Positions 1 through 12,247 of a stretch of 64,000 nucleotides of DNA are shown here, piece by piece. This DNA is from Chlamydomonas reinhardtii (lineage: Eukaryota > Chlorophyta > Chlorophyceae > Chlamydomonadales > Chlamydomonadaceae), in the NCBI RefSeq assembly GCF_000002595.2, contig NC_057005.1:5703235-5767234 (forward strand), written 5' to 3'. Below the pieces are notes generated by a model, which saw only the letters and a list, made by a program, of their open reading frames with translations, had not been told where the DNA came from and made no database searches. Position numbers and translations under genes: made by a program. Positions within the stretch are counted from its first letter, which is position 1. Each line of letters opens with the position of its first letter.

Positions 1-112
1 GAGCTATGGCGTTCTAGGTTCACCGCAGTGGTGCCGTATGTAGCGGGTTCAACGCGCAGTTAAAAGCTCTTGCCAGTCGCGGCTCCCACTGCTACTGCCA
101 TATGTCACGCAG

Positions 113-3100
113 GCAAAGGTGGATGAGCTTCAGTCCAAGCTGGACGCAGCAAATGCGGAGCTTGAAGATGTGAAGCGCAGGTTGGAGGAGGCAGAAGCGG
201 CGCTGGTGGCGGCGAAGGAGGGCGCGACCAAGGCTGGCGACTCAGCCGCGGCGGAGCTGTCAGAGGCGTTGTAGGTCGGGGCGGGGCTAGGGAGCAGTGC
301 GGGTTGAAACGCCGGGTGCTTAGTACCAGCAGGCACTGGTCGGCACTGGTATACCGCATGAAACGTCCTGCCACTCGTGTGTGTTTGTAAATGGTACAGG
401 GCCAAGGTCGCGGCGCTGACTGCAGAGGTGGCCGCTTTGACGGCCACCAAGGCTGCGCTAGAAGGAGACCAGGATGCAGCGGTGCGTGACTCGGGCGCTG
501 GTCTTGCCAGGACGAAGGGGGCGTGCTCTTACATACGTACCTCCTTGCCGTTGCCGCCCTACGCAGTCGAAGGCCGTTGCCAAAGAGCTGGCTGCCACCA
601 AGGACGCTCTGGCTAGAACCGAAGCGGACCTGGAGTGAGTGGCCCGGACCCTTGACATTTTACCAACCTACCAGTACTGTACGTTGATGTGGGCCCGCTC
701 GGCTCTTTCGCCCTTGCCCTGCCTAGCTGCGCACCGTATGCTTGCTGCTTGGGCGCAGGAGTGCGGCGTGACATGTGCGCGTGTGCACTCCCACAGAGCG
801 GAGCGTGCTGCGGCCGCGGCCGCAGCTGCAGCCGCCACCGCGCGGCAGGCCGAGCTGGAGGCTGAGCTGGCGGGCAGTGCCGCGGATAGGGCTGCGGGCG
901 AGGGCGAGGTGGACAAGCTACGCGGCGAGAAGGGCGAGCTTGAGGACCGGCTGAAGAAGGTAGGCGCGCGTTTGGAGCATAGGACACACGTCGCGGGAGG
1001 GCGCATAACGGCAACACCACTGCAGTGGCATGCGGTTCTAGTGCGACCACGCGTCAAGGGTCTGCCCATAGGTTGACCACAGGCATACCGTATCGCATGC
1101 CAGGCCATCCTTACGTTTCCCTTCTTGGAATGCAGCTGATGGACGAAATGGCGGCGCTCAAAGCTGCCCACGCCGGCCTTGAGTCCGATCTAGTGGCGGC
1201 GCGCGCCAGCGGCGACGCCGCGGCGGCGGACAAGGACGTTCAGCTGGCGGCGCTGCGGGACCAGCTGGCGGCGGCGCAGGCTGACGGCGGCGCTGCGGCG
1301 GCGGCGCTGCGGGACCAGCTTGCAGCGCTACAGAAGGAGCTGGATGGCGCCAAGTGAGTGTGGCCGTCTGTTGGGCCCGCTGGATGCTGCTGCTCGTATT
1401 AGCCAGGCAGACCTCTGCCCTCCTTTACATGACGATGACCGGTGCAACTGTCTTGCCGGAATGCAGTGGGGACCTAGCCAAGTCCGCTGCGGAGCTTGAC
1501 AAGCTGCGGGCGAGTCTGGCGGGCAGCGACAAGGCCGGCAAGGAGGCGGCGGACGCGCGCAACGCGCTACAGAAGCAACTGGATGAGGTGAGTGGGAGCG
1601 CGCAAGCCCGACCAGGCGCTGTGGTCTCGCGTGTGGGCGTGAGCAAGGCGCCACTGTTACGGATGGTGTCCACGTGTCTTGCATTCAAAGCCCAAGGCTT
1701 GCGATGGCAAGTGATCGTAAGTACCGTGCATGCTGCAGGCAAACGCAGCGCTAGCGGCTGCCAAGGCCGCGGGCTCGGCCAGTGCAGACCAGCTGAAGAA
1801 GGCGCTTGAGGACCTGGCGGCAGGCCAGAAGCAACTAGACAGCAAGGTAAGCCCCACAGCCTTGAACCAGTAACTTAGGTTCGGCGCCAGCTTGCATGTG
1901 TCCGGACCGCTGCAGGGTGACGCTAGCTTGCCACTCGGTTCCAATTCCGCAAGCCCCCCGGTGTGAAGCAGCCTAAGTGCCGTCCTTGGGCTCTCATCGC
2001 TGGTTGTTGCCTCGCTGCGCAGTCGACGGACCTGGCGGCCTTGCAGTCACAGCTGGACGCGGCCGGCCGAGACCTGGAGGCAGAGCGGCGGCGGCTGGCT
2101 GACAAGGAGGCGGAAGCGGCAGACCTGGAGCGGCAGCTGCAGGTGGGGGGAGGGAGTGGGGGCAGCGAATTGCGATCAGGCAGGCAAGAGGTTGAAGACA
2201 AGGTGCAGCGGTGACAGCAGCGCCTTGAGTGTTGCAACGCTCAAATATGTCAACGCAAAGTTATGGGATGGTGCAGCTTTTTTGGCATCGCAAGCACCGC
2301 CGCGGCAGCCCGGCTGTCGAGCCAACGCAGCTACGGTGCCGCGACCGCTGCTGCGCAGGAGGCGGCGGCGGAGCGAGACGCGGCATGTGATGCGGCACGG
2401 GAGGAGGCTGAACGGCTGCGGTCACAACAGCGCAAAGCCGAAGAAGCGTTGCGGGCGCAGATGCGGGAACAGGAGGAGGCCCTACGGAAGCAGCTGCGAG
2501 AACAGGAGGAGGCGGCGCGGGCAGCTGCGCAGGCAGCAGCACAGGCAGCGCAGGCTGCCGAGGCGGCAGCACGGGAGGAACGTGCAAAGCTGCAGGTCGG
2601 GGTGCAAGTCGCTTTCAATCTCACTGTTCCATCACCTCATCCTTGAACCTGCACGTTATGAAGCACATATCGCACTCTGTGCCTGCACTGACATGGTTCT
2701 CGCACTGTCGCCCACGTCTGTATGCCCGCACCACCAGGCGCAGGTGGAGGACTTGCGAGGCCAGTTGCGGGACGCGGAGGCGCGGGGCCGGGAGGCCGCC
2801 CGCGACCGCGACGAGCTACGCAGCGCGTTAGAGGCCGCCAAGGAGGCCGGCCGCGCCCTGGAGGGCAAACTAGCGGCGGCGGCAGACGCAGCGGCGGCCC
2901 TGGAGCGGAGGGCGCGCGCGGCGGAGGAGGCTACGGACAGCATTCGGCGGCAGCTGGCTGAAGGTGCGTGTGCTTGTAGTGGTGGACGTGTTCACGAGGC
3001 CGCTGCCCTCGTACGTTTTGATGCACGTGTCGCCGCTCACAATTGCAGTCTGGACGCACATCAACTTGCACACTTGATGCGTGCTGCTGGCTGCTACGCA

Positions 3101-5690
3101 GCTTCGGACCAGCTGTCACGCGCCAACAGCCGCTGCGACGACTTGTCACGGCGGTTGGCAGAGATGGAACGGCGAGCCACCGAAGCAGAGGCACGCGCGG
3201 CCGCCGCGCAGCAGGTTTGTTGGTGGTCGAAGTATAGCAAAATGCTCAAGGCGTGTAGCACTCTCCGGGCACAACAAACTGGGCTTCCCGTGCACGACAA
3301 TACAGCAAAGGCTACAGCTTACCGCACATCCTTTTCCATCGCTGTCGTCCGCTTGCAGGAGCTCGCATCTCTACGGGCGCAGGTGGCGAAACTCCAGGCA
3401 GAGGCTGCGGCTATGGACGCGGCAGCCAAGATACGCGAGAAGATGGACGAGGTAGGGAACTGCCGGCTCCACTGCTTTCGAGTAACGCTCCGACAGACCC
3501 CGCGCCTCCCCGTGCCTACCGCTGGCCAACCTCCTCTGGTGCACCACATTCCATACCCTTGTTCCCCAGGAGCTAGACCGACTGCGCAACCGGATACGCG
3601 ACGTGGAGGGGCAGCTACCCCGCCTTGGCTCCCAGCCGCCTCCACAGTACGCCGCACCGCAGCAGCAAGCCCAGCCTCCTCACATCATCATCAATACGTC
3701 ACCGGGCGGCGGGCAGCCCGCCTCGCCGTCCCACGCCTCACCCAGCATGGTGCAGACGCTACAGCTGCCGCCGCACGCGCAACCGACGGAGAGCCTGGCT
3801 GGCACTGTCTCGGCAGCGTCACCAGTCGCAGCGGCGCCCCCACCCCTTGCAGCTTCAAACTCAGCATCCTACGACGCAGAACGGGCGCTCTTGCAACAAC
3901 AGGTGTGCGCGTGGTGCTGCTTCTTGGCCGGTGTGGTTTGAGTGGAGGCCTCCAGTCCATGCCAGGTGCAAACATCATGCCTGGAGTCACTGAAGCACAC
4001 CGCGTGCCGCCGCCCTTTGCTTGCCCATGGCTGTAGCTTGACGCACTTCGCGGCAGTAGCCAGGCGCTCGAAGGGCTGGTCCGTGGCCTCCAAGGCACAG
4101 TGGAAGAGCTGCGCAGTGCGCCGCCGCCCTCCTCGCCGCCGCCCGCTGTGTCATCGCCGCCGCCGCTGGAGCGTTCTGCAAGCCTGGGGCCAGTGTACAC
4201 GCCCGCACCAGTAGCAGCAGCACCGTCGCCGCAGCCACCGCCGGTTGTCGAGCCGGCACCAGTAGTGGCGGCGGCGGCAGCACCGGTCGTGGCGGCGGCG
4301 CCGCCGGCCCTCGACCAGTCGGCGTCAGTGAACGCGTTGAGGGAAGAGGTGGTACGACTCAAACAGCAGTTGCAGGTGCGGTCCTTTTCATGCATGACAT
4401 TTGCCGTGCATGGTTAGTCTGAAGGGTGACTGTATGCTAAGCTTGCACCTGTAAACACACAGGACCAGGCATCTGAGCTGGAGGAGCTGCGTGCGGCTAA
4501 GGCGGGGCTGGAGGCAGCGCTGGCGTCCTGCCAGGCCGAACTGAATGATGTGCTCGAGGACAGGTACGCGGGGGCAAGGCCAAGGGCGCGCCATTGTGCC
4601 CACTGCTCACTTGTTTGCTGTGATGAGGGTCCCGCTTGTCGGCGGGTGTGGCGGGGCAACCTCGATTGGAACACCATCATCATGCCCATCCTTTCACGAC
4701 TTCGTGCCCTAAAATCTCCAGCAAATGTTCGTGTGCACGCTCACAGGTACCAGCTACAAGTGGCGCTGCGCGCGGCGCAGAAACAGATGGCCGACGCGTT
4801 GGCAGCTGCTGCGGCAGCGGAGCAGACGGCATCGCAGGCGCAGCTGGCGGCGGCGCAGGCGCGGGCAGAGGCCGCCTCGAAGCCGCCACCGGGCCCCAGC
4901 CCCGAGGTGGCTGCCCGCATGGCGCAGCTCGAGGGAGCATTGCGGCAGGCAGCCAACGACTACCAGATGCTGCTCAAAGGTGTGGCCCTTATTCCGGTGC
5001 TAGCGCTCGGGCACCCTGCGCCCATGCTCATTCGCTAACGGCCTCCTCTATTGCACACACTAGTATGGTAACCTCCGAAACGCTCGTGCACCGCTGCAGA
5101 GGTGGCCACCATCCGCGCCGATCTGGGCGCCAAGGACGGCCGCATTGCACAGCTGATGTCGGAGCTAGAGCGCCTGGGGCCGCTGGCGGCTGAGGCGGAG
5201 CAGTTGCGATCGCAGGTGAGCTGCGCGCCAATGCCCCGCCCCTGCACAGCTCGAAACCCTGACCCGCTGCACCCCTGGCGCCGCTTGATCTGTCTAACAA
5301 ACTCAATCTAGGCTCTGGCGCTGTGTCTCCTTGTTTTACCCTGCCTATCATGCCATTTTATCCAAACCTTGGTTGCCCCCCCCCCCCAAACAAAAAAACC
5401 CTTCGTCGCACCTCTGCCAGGTGGCCATTCTGGAAGCCCGTGTGGGCACGCTCACGCGGCAGCTGGCCGAGTGCGAGGCGGGTCGCAAGCTGTTCAACGA
5501 CCTGGAGGCCACACACAGCAGCATGCAGCGCCGACTTGCAGTGGCGAGGGCCAGCGATGAGATCTACGGTCGGGAGCTCCTGGGGCCGGGTGCTGCAGGC
5601 GGTGTGGAGCCGCCGCAACAAAGACCGCGCGTGGACAGCGCCGGGCGTCGGGAGCGGGAGCGGCACTTGCCCGTTACTGGGTTCATGTAG
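113..5690 (+). CDS. Long coiled-coil protein, 3' part (5' end outside window)
   Basis: I do not recognise the family. Eighteen exons join in phase: 113-270, 400-481, 567-634, 797-959, 1136-1353, 1467-1587, 1739-1846, 2023-2142, 2359-2595, 2738-2963, 3102-3214, 3359-3451, 3570-3902, 4037-4375, 4463-4563, 4747-4979, 5100-5215, 5421-5690, giving at least 1032 residues and a TAG stop. Nearly every exon encodes Ala/Glu/Arg/Leu/Gln-rich heptad sequence (for example EEALRAQMREQEEALRKQL), so a long coiled coil is the main feature. Exons at 3570-3902 and 4037-4375 break it with Pro/Ala/Gln-rich linkers, after which the coil resumes. The C terminus is charged and Arg-rich. No transmembrane segment or catalytic motif is visible. 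A cytoskeletal, centriolar or flagellar scaffold is a reasonable guess only. Exon 2359-2595 has alternative acceptors upstream. Confidence 0.75.
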
Positions 5691-6450
5691 GCAAGGGAGG
5701 GCTGTAGTAGGCATCGCAGCGTTCAGACGTACCGTAGTGGGTGGGTGAGTGTGATTGCTGTGAGTGGAAGAACTATGTGAGGCAACCTGTTCACTTGGTG
5801 TGCTGAGGACTGTGCGCTGCTGCGACAGCGTGTGCTGTATTTATTTTTGCAATGCAATGCGTTGCACACAGTGGGGCTGTGGCGGAGTGGTGGCGGGTGT
5901 CTGAGTGGCCGGCGGGCCCGCTGCAGGCTGGTGAGGGCTGGGGTACCCGTATATATCGGGTAGCTGGCGAACCCTGCATCCGCTGAATACGCACTTGCAC
6001 TACACATGTTGCTTTACAGTGCGCGACTGCACGGCTGCAGCGGCGCGCTTGAGAACGTGTACTACCTCATTAACACATGGCCGCAGTGGGGGTTCCACCA
6101 CCAAACATGTGCGCGCCCCTGTCGTAAAGCGCTATAGTCAGGCGCGCCATACATTAGCTTTACCAAAGCGAGGAAGCGACCCAGTAAAACAACCATCGCA
6201 TCGCCACGAGTTTCGAGCCTTTTTAGTCTCGAAAGACGAGCAGTAGTCTTGCTAACATGGCCTCCGGGTGGTACACACCTTAGCGCGCTGCGAGGGGAGC
6301 CCCCAAGGCCGAGAGGGTCAACGGGGAGACAATGTGGTTCGGGAGGCGGTTCGGCCCTCCCAGCCTAGAGACGGCACTGGTTGAATGAATATTTTTAGGG
6401 CCGTGACAACGTCGTCTTGATAGGAGCGCGGAGCTCCGCGAGGGACAGAA
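5691..6450. other. Intergenic: 3' UTR of coiled-coil gene and MLO promoter
   Basis: This 760-base stretch lies between two plus-strand genes. I see no conserved reading frame. It should hold the 3' UTR of the coiled-coil gene and the 5' UTR and promoter of the MLO gene. No TGTAA signal is visible close to the upstream stop. Confidence 0.5.
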
Positions 6451-9400
6451 ATGACGGAGAACATGGAGGAGCTCGAGTTTGCCGGGCGGAGCCTCATGGG
6501 CAGTTACACTGAGAAGCCAGATATGCAAGGGTAAAGTTTGGCAATTCTCCCTGGGTTCGTCATTTGCCGAACCTGACAAGTCTCGCTCTGCGTGCCGCTG
6601 CAGGTGGGAGCTGACTGCCCTCTTCTTCATATTCTTGCTTATCACGCTTGCCTGGGATTTGCTAGTGGTAAGATTTATTCGCGACGGTTCGGCGGGCCGA
6701 CGCGGCGTGCCGAGTTCGTGCCGAAGTTGGCTTACGCCTCGGTCTGTGCGCAGGGCATTCTGACATTCCTCAATAATATCTTGCGCGGCCGAAAAGCGAA
6801 TTGGCTGGCCCGTGTCAAGGAAGAGCTGCTGGCGCTGGGCGTGGTGTCGTTGGTGCTGCTGTTCGTGGAGGTGCGTTGGTGCTTTCCCTGGGGGCAAGGG
6901 ACCAATGGTTCAAGGACGGCAGCAGGTGGGAGTCTTGGACTGCGGCGAGGGAGAGCTCGGGAGGGTTTTAATCAAGCAGTATAGTGCTTGAACGCGTCTG
7001 GCACGTGGGGTGCGTTCTGGCACGCAACTGAAAGTCTGAAACACTCGGTAAGCGAATGCCCTTGGCCTTTGCCCTTCCCCCCTTGTGCCCCACAGCCCAC
7101 TCTGCAGCAGATATGTATCCCTCAGAAGAGCTCTGGTACAGATCCAAATGCGCCGCCGTCCAATGCGCCGCCGTCGCCACCGGCCGTTGAGGTCCAGGTG
7201 CCCTATGGCACGTATCTGTGCCCCGCTGGCTCGCGCCAGGTGTTTGCGCGTACGGTAATCCACGCGGCGCACTACCTGCTGTTCTACCTGGCGATTGTGC
7301 ACATTCTTTTCAGTCTACTTACCAGTGTTATCACAAATTTCAAGGTAGGGTTGGCCTCTTGTGGGACTACAGGAGGTTGTGGTCCGAGTTGTCGGTTCGT
7401 GTAAGCTCGCGCTGCCACATACCCAGGCCAAGCCCCTAACATCTTGTCATGCTATCGCGCAGCTGAGCAAATGGAGCATCTTGGAGCGCACCGCAAGAAA
7501 GGAGCAGAACATCCCGGCCGTGACCTTCATCCGGTGAGCCAACACGCGGGTGCTCATGCTGCCAGAACCAGAACGATCCAGCCCCGTTTTGCCCTCGAAC
7601 TTCGGGCTTGGACCCCTATGGCAAACTCTTCTATGTCCCTGCGCTCCGCCGCGCGCGCTCCCCTCTCGCCCTGCAGCATCTCCACCGCCATCACGCGCGC
7701 CAAGGAGGTAGTCAGCCCCAGCGCCTTGCTCAGGCTGCGCGAGGTGTGGCGTGACGCGACCGGCTACGTGGACCAGGACCTGTACTCGCTGCTGCGCTAC
7801 ATGTGCGAGAAGCGCTTCCGCGTGCACCACGTGGTGCTGCGCAACTTCAACTTCCTCAACATGTGCGAGCAGTGCCTGGAGGCGGAGTTGAACGAGGTGT
7901 ACAGCCACGCCTGGCTGCTGGTGTTCATGATGTCGCTGCTGCTGCTGTACAACCGCATCGTGTACCAGATCGTGTGGTTCTGCGCGCTGTCCATCTGCGC
8001 GCTGGCTGTCATGTCCGGCAACCTGCGCTGGGTGATGAAGAAGACGGGGCGGGAGGCGCGCAACCTGTGGCGCAAGATCGAGGGCCAGACGGGCGCGGAG
8101 TTCGCGGAGGATGAGGACTACGAGGGGGAGGAGGAGCTGGAGGACGCGGACGCGGAGCCGAAGGAGGCCGGCGCGGAAGGCGGCGCAGCCGGAGCCGGAC
8201 AGCAGCCACGGAAGCAGCACGGCCACGGCCAGGGACATGGGCACACCGCAAAGCAGGTTGTGGCTGGCGGCGCTGGCGGCGGCCCTGGCGGGGACCTGGA
8301 GACGGGCGATGTGACCATGCAGCGGCAGCTGGACCAGTTGCGGCAGCAGTACGGAGGTGGGTGCGGGTTAGGACCAAACTGAGCGTTCCTGCTTCAGGTT
8401 TACGGCGATTGTCTTCGGGGTGCCGTTGCCCGCGGAGGTTGGCAATGCAATGAAGTACAGGTGGAAGGGCGAGCGCGTCGAGTTGCCCGCATGATTTGCG
8501 CGCTGACGGTGGTACGTCGCGCTTCGGCCTGTCCGCAAACACAGGTGCCCAGAAGCGAGGAGGGCGAGGAGGCCCCTTGGGAGAGTCGAAGGAGTGCCGC
8601 GGCGCCCGGGCAGCGGACCCTGCCGCCGTTGGAGCTATGGCGCATACGACGCCACGGCAGGCAGGCACAGATGTAGGCAGCTCGGAGCGTCGGGCGCATA
8701 GCCATGCGGCAGCGGGGCCAGGCCCCAGCAGCAGAGCGGCTTCGGCGGCGGCAGCACGGGGTGCCGGCACAGGCGGCATCGGGCGCTACCAGGTGCCGGG
8801 CAACAGCTTGCTTGCCGCAGCTGGAGGGCCAGCCAAGAGTTGCGACCGGGGCCGCATGGTTGCGCCCGCACCTGGGCCGCACGTGATGCGTCCGCGCTTG
8901 CTCGTTGATCTGGTGGAGTCTGGCAAATCGGTGCGGCGCTCGGCGCTCGGCCGGCTCCACGCGCAGCTGAAGAGTGGGGCAGGCAAGGCGGCCGCGTTCG
9001 CGGCGGCGGCGGCAGCAGCCGCGGTGCCACCCTCGCCTGCGCTGTTCAGGCGAGTGCGGGCGTCGGCGGATGGCACCGGCGGCTGCAGCCGGCAGCAGCC
9101 AGGGTCAGGGTCAGGGTCAGCGGCAGATGGTGGCACCGGTGTGGTGCGGCGCTGGGGCCGCAGCAGCGGGCCTGGACCAGTCGCAGAAAGCACGGTGACC
9201 AACCCGCTGTTTATGAACCAAACGCCGAGCCCCGGCGGCCGTGCCGGCATCGCCGGCGGGTACAACATGTACGGCGGAGGCATGGGCGGTGGCATGGGCA
9301 TAGGCATGTACGGGAACGCCTACGGCGGAATGGGAATGCAGGGCATGATGCAGCAGCAACAGCAGCAACAGCTGCAGCAACAACAGCAGCAGTGGGGCAT

Positions 9401-12247
9401 GGATGGGATGGGAATGCCCCTTGGCGGCGCGGGCGTGGCGGCAGCGCTGCCCTATGGTGGCACGGGCGTGGCGGCAGCGCTGCCCTATGGCGGCTCTGGC
9501 GCAGCCGGCCCAACTGCCGCGACAGAAGGCGCCGGCACTGCTACCACTGGCGCTGCTGCAACGGCAGGCCCAGACGGGCATTGGGGCTCCAACCCCAGCT
9601 CTGGGGGGCAGGAGGGCAGCCAGGAGGGCGGCGAGCCGGAAGCGGACGCGGCGGCGGCTGTGGATGAGGATGTGGACGGGCTGCGCTCCAGATCCTCTGG
9701 CTCTACCAGCTCCGTCACCAGCTCCGAGGCCCGCCGGCGCCAGCTGGCGGAAAAGATGGGCGAGGGCGACGCAGATTCAGAGGTGCACTCGGAGCGCTCA
9801 ATTCTGGAGCACGAGCTGGCAGCCGGCATTGAGGAGAAGATCATCCGGCTCTTCTTCTTCGGCCGGCCGTACCTGCTGCTCTGGGTCTTCAACGTCATAT
9901 TCGCGCAGGCGTCCCTCATCATGACCATGTCCATGGCGTTTGTCATCCCGTACGACAAGTTTGACTATATCCGCGAGGTGGCGATGCCCATGTACATCTG
10001 GCTGCCGGTGGTGCTGATCAACTTCGTGCTGGTGTTCTACGGCTGCTGGGTATTCCTGCCGCAGTACGCGCTGCTGGCGGTGACGGGTGTGCTGGAGCCT
10101 CACGAGGTCATGGCGGAGATCAAGCGCAGCAAGACGCAGGACGACAGCGAGGAGGGCGTGGCCGCGTGAGTAGACTGTGGGAACCGGGTCGGATGCGGGA
10201 CCCGGGATACGGCTGTGTTTAGCTGAGCAACACGCTGCGGTGCCTCGGTTTACCCGGATGTGCATTGGCATGAATGTAGACTGCACGCGCCGCTCTCGAA
10301 CGAACGCTGCGCTCTCTCTCCCTACAGTCCAATCTCTGCCTTCCTTCCTGCCTGCCGCTCTCCCTCCATGCCCGTCCCGCAGCGTGGTGCTGGGCAAGCT
10401 CACGACGTACTTTGTGGGCAAGCACGACGGCGAGACCAACTTGTCCACCGCCTTCATTGTGTTGCTGGCCAGCCAGGCCGGCATCATCTTGGGTCGTGAC
10501 TACAAGGCCAACAGGGAGATCAACAAGACGGTGCTGAAGAACATGTTCACGGAGCTGGTGCTGGTGTGGCACGACATCGCCTGGTACGGCGAGCTGCTGT
10601 CCACCTACCGCATCAAGAGTGAGTCCCGGTCACGTTGTGTTAAACAATAAATAAACGAAGCCCGGTCACGTGCGTGTGTGTGTGGGGGGGGGGCCAATCC
10701 CAACTAAACCAAGAACCAGGGCCAGCCAGGGGGGTGCATGGCGCTGCTGTGGTAACACGCACTGCTGGAGTATATCTCAGTGTGCCCGCGGGCGCGGGGT
10801 CCATCAAGTGGGCGTGGGCGAGACGCTCCCGGCAGGGTTGCGTGGAGGCCACAACGCCCCCTTGAAGACGAAGCCCGGCACCGCAACTTTGCCGTCCTCC
10901 TGCCTATGACTGCAGCCAAGAACGTGATCTTTGAGGAGGCCTTCAAGGAGCTGGATGAGGACGGCAGCGGCGCGCTGTCGTTTGGCGAGCTGGCCAACAT
11001 GATTCGCAGCCTGGGCACGTACGCCACCGCCGGCGACGTGGAGGCCATGTTGTGGGAGATCGACATCGACAACAGCCACTCCATCGGCTACGACGAGTTT
11101 GTCAAGTTCCTGACCTACGCCTTCTTCGACACCAAGCAGCTGGGTGAGTCGGCTGCTGGTTGAAATGTTGGGGCAGCGGGTGTCCGCACGGAAGCGTGCG
11201 CAGGAGTGGCAGTCTAGGGACTTGGCTGTATGCGCCGTCGTTCAGATTGTCGCGCCTTGTCACGTCGCTGTGATGTCAAAGTTGGTGCATGCATCCGCTG
11301 CTTACTCACTGCAGCCACGGATTGACAAATAGTAGTTGAGCAGTGGGGCCGACATGTTCCCACTTCGCCCGACTCTCGCCCTCTCACGCTGTTGTTCCCT
11401 CTCTTGCAAATGCTGCATTGCAACATTTGTTCATGTCGTCCCAGGCTACATCGACACCGAGTCCCTGCTGGATGGTATGGAGCGGCTGGGCATGCCCATC
11501 AACGAAATGCAGGCAGCCGTGCTCATGGCCGTGGGTCACTGCGAGCCAGGCGAGGAGGTAAAGGTCACGCTGCGCCAGTTCTTCGAGCTGTTCGAGAAGG
11601 TGTCTTTCGACGAAGAGGAGGAGGAGGACGGCAGCAACAAGGGCAGCGTTCTGGGACGTGCCTGGGAGGCGCTGCGCACGCCCAGCGTCATGTTTGTGAA
11701 CTACATCAAGCGCGAGGTCAGTAGCCTGAGCGCGGCGCGGCGTGCCGGCAGCACCCGGGGCCTGCCGAAGGTGGCGTCGAGCAGCTTGCTCGCGCGAGCC
11801 GCCAGCAATGCCAGCGCCGCGGCGAGCGGGGCGTCAGTACGGCAGCAGCCAAGCGGTAGCTTGCACCCGTCAACACAGTTCACGGCGCAGCGCAGCAGCC
11901 TGTCAGGCGCGGGTATTTCCCGCAGCGGCACGAGCGGCCTTGGAGGAGGTGGCATGGGCATCGGTGGCGGCGCGGTAAGCCCAGGCGGGGCTGCCGCGGG
12001 TAATATGACCATGGGCATCAGCATGGGCAATTTCGGTCCTGTAGTCAACAGCTACTACAGCGGTGCATACAGTGTGGCGGATAGGATGAGCGGCGCTGAT
12101 GGCGGCATGTCTGTTGAACCCGGCGGCAGCGGGGGCTTGCCGGCTGGGGCCTCGCTGTCCGGCCCAGCCGCTTCTGGTTTAAGTATCTTGTCGGGCAATT
12201 TGAAGGGCCCTTCACGCCTTGCGGTGATGTCTCGGGCCGACCAATGA
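6451..12247 (+). CDS. MLO-family seven-TM protein with C-terminal paired EF-hands
   Basis: Exons 6451-6530, 6604-6667, 6754-6870, 7096-7344, 7463-7533, 7677-8356, 8545-10165, 10383-10618, 10916-11143 and 11445-12247 sum to 4149 nt (1382 residues) with matching phases. MLO features in order: TM1 about residues 28-48, TM2 about 73-87, a Cys-bearing external loop, TM3 about 146-166, TM4/TM5 about 273-308, then the family hallmark FFFGRPYLLLWVF before TM6 (about 860-885) and TM7 (about 902-925). A Gln/Gly/Ala-rich insert of about 500 residues separates TM5 from TM6. Downstream are two EF-hand loops, DEDGSGALSFGE (about 1053-1064) and DIDNSHSIGYDE (about 1089-1100), then a degenerate third hand and a Gly/Ser tail. 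Plant MLOs bind calmodulin through their C terminus and have been linked to calcium entry; here a calcium sensor appears built in. It should sit in the plasma or an endomembrane. Confidence 0.9.

Noticed and set aside
2156-4036. A 626-codon open frame on the plus strand.
   Set aside because: It is an Arg-rich out-of-frame reading through exons and introns of the coiled-coil gene. The spliced frame has coherent heptads and splice sites, this one does not.
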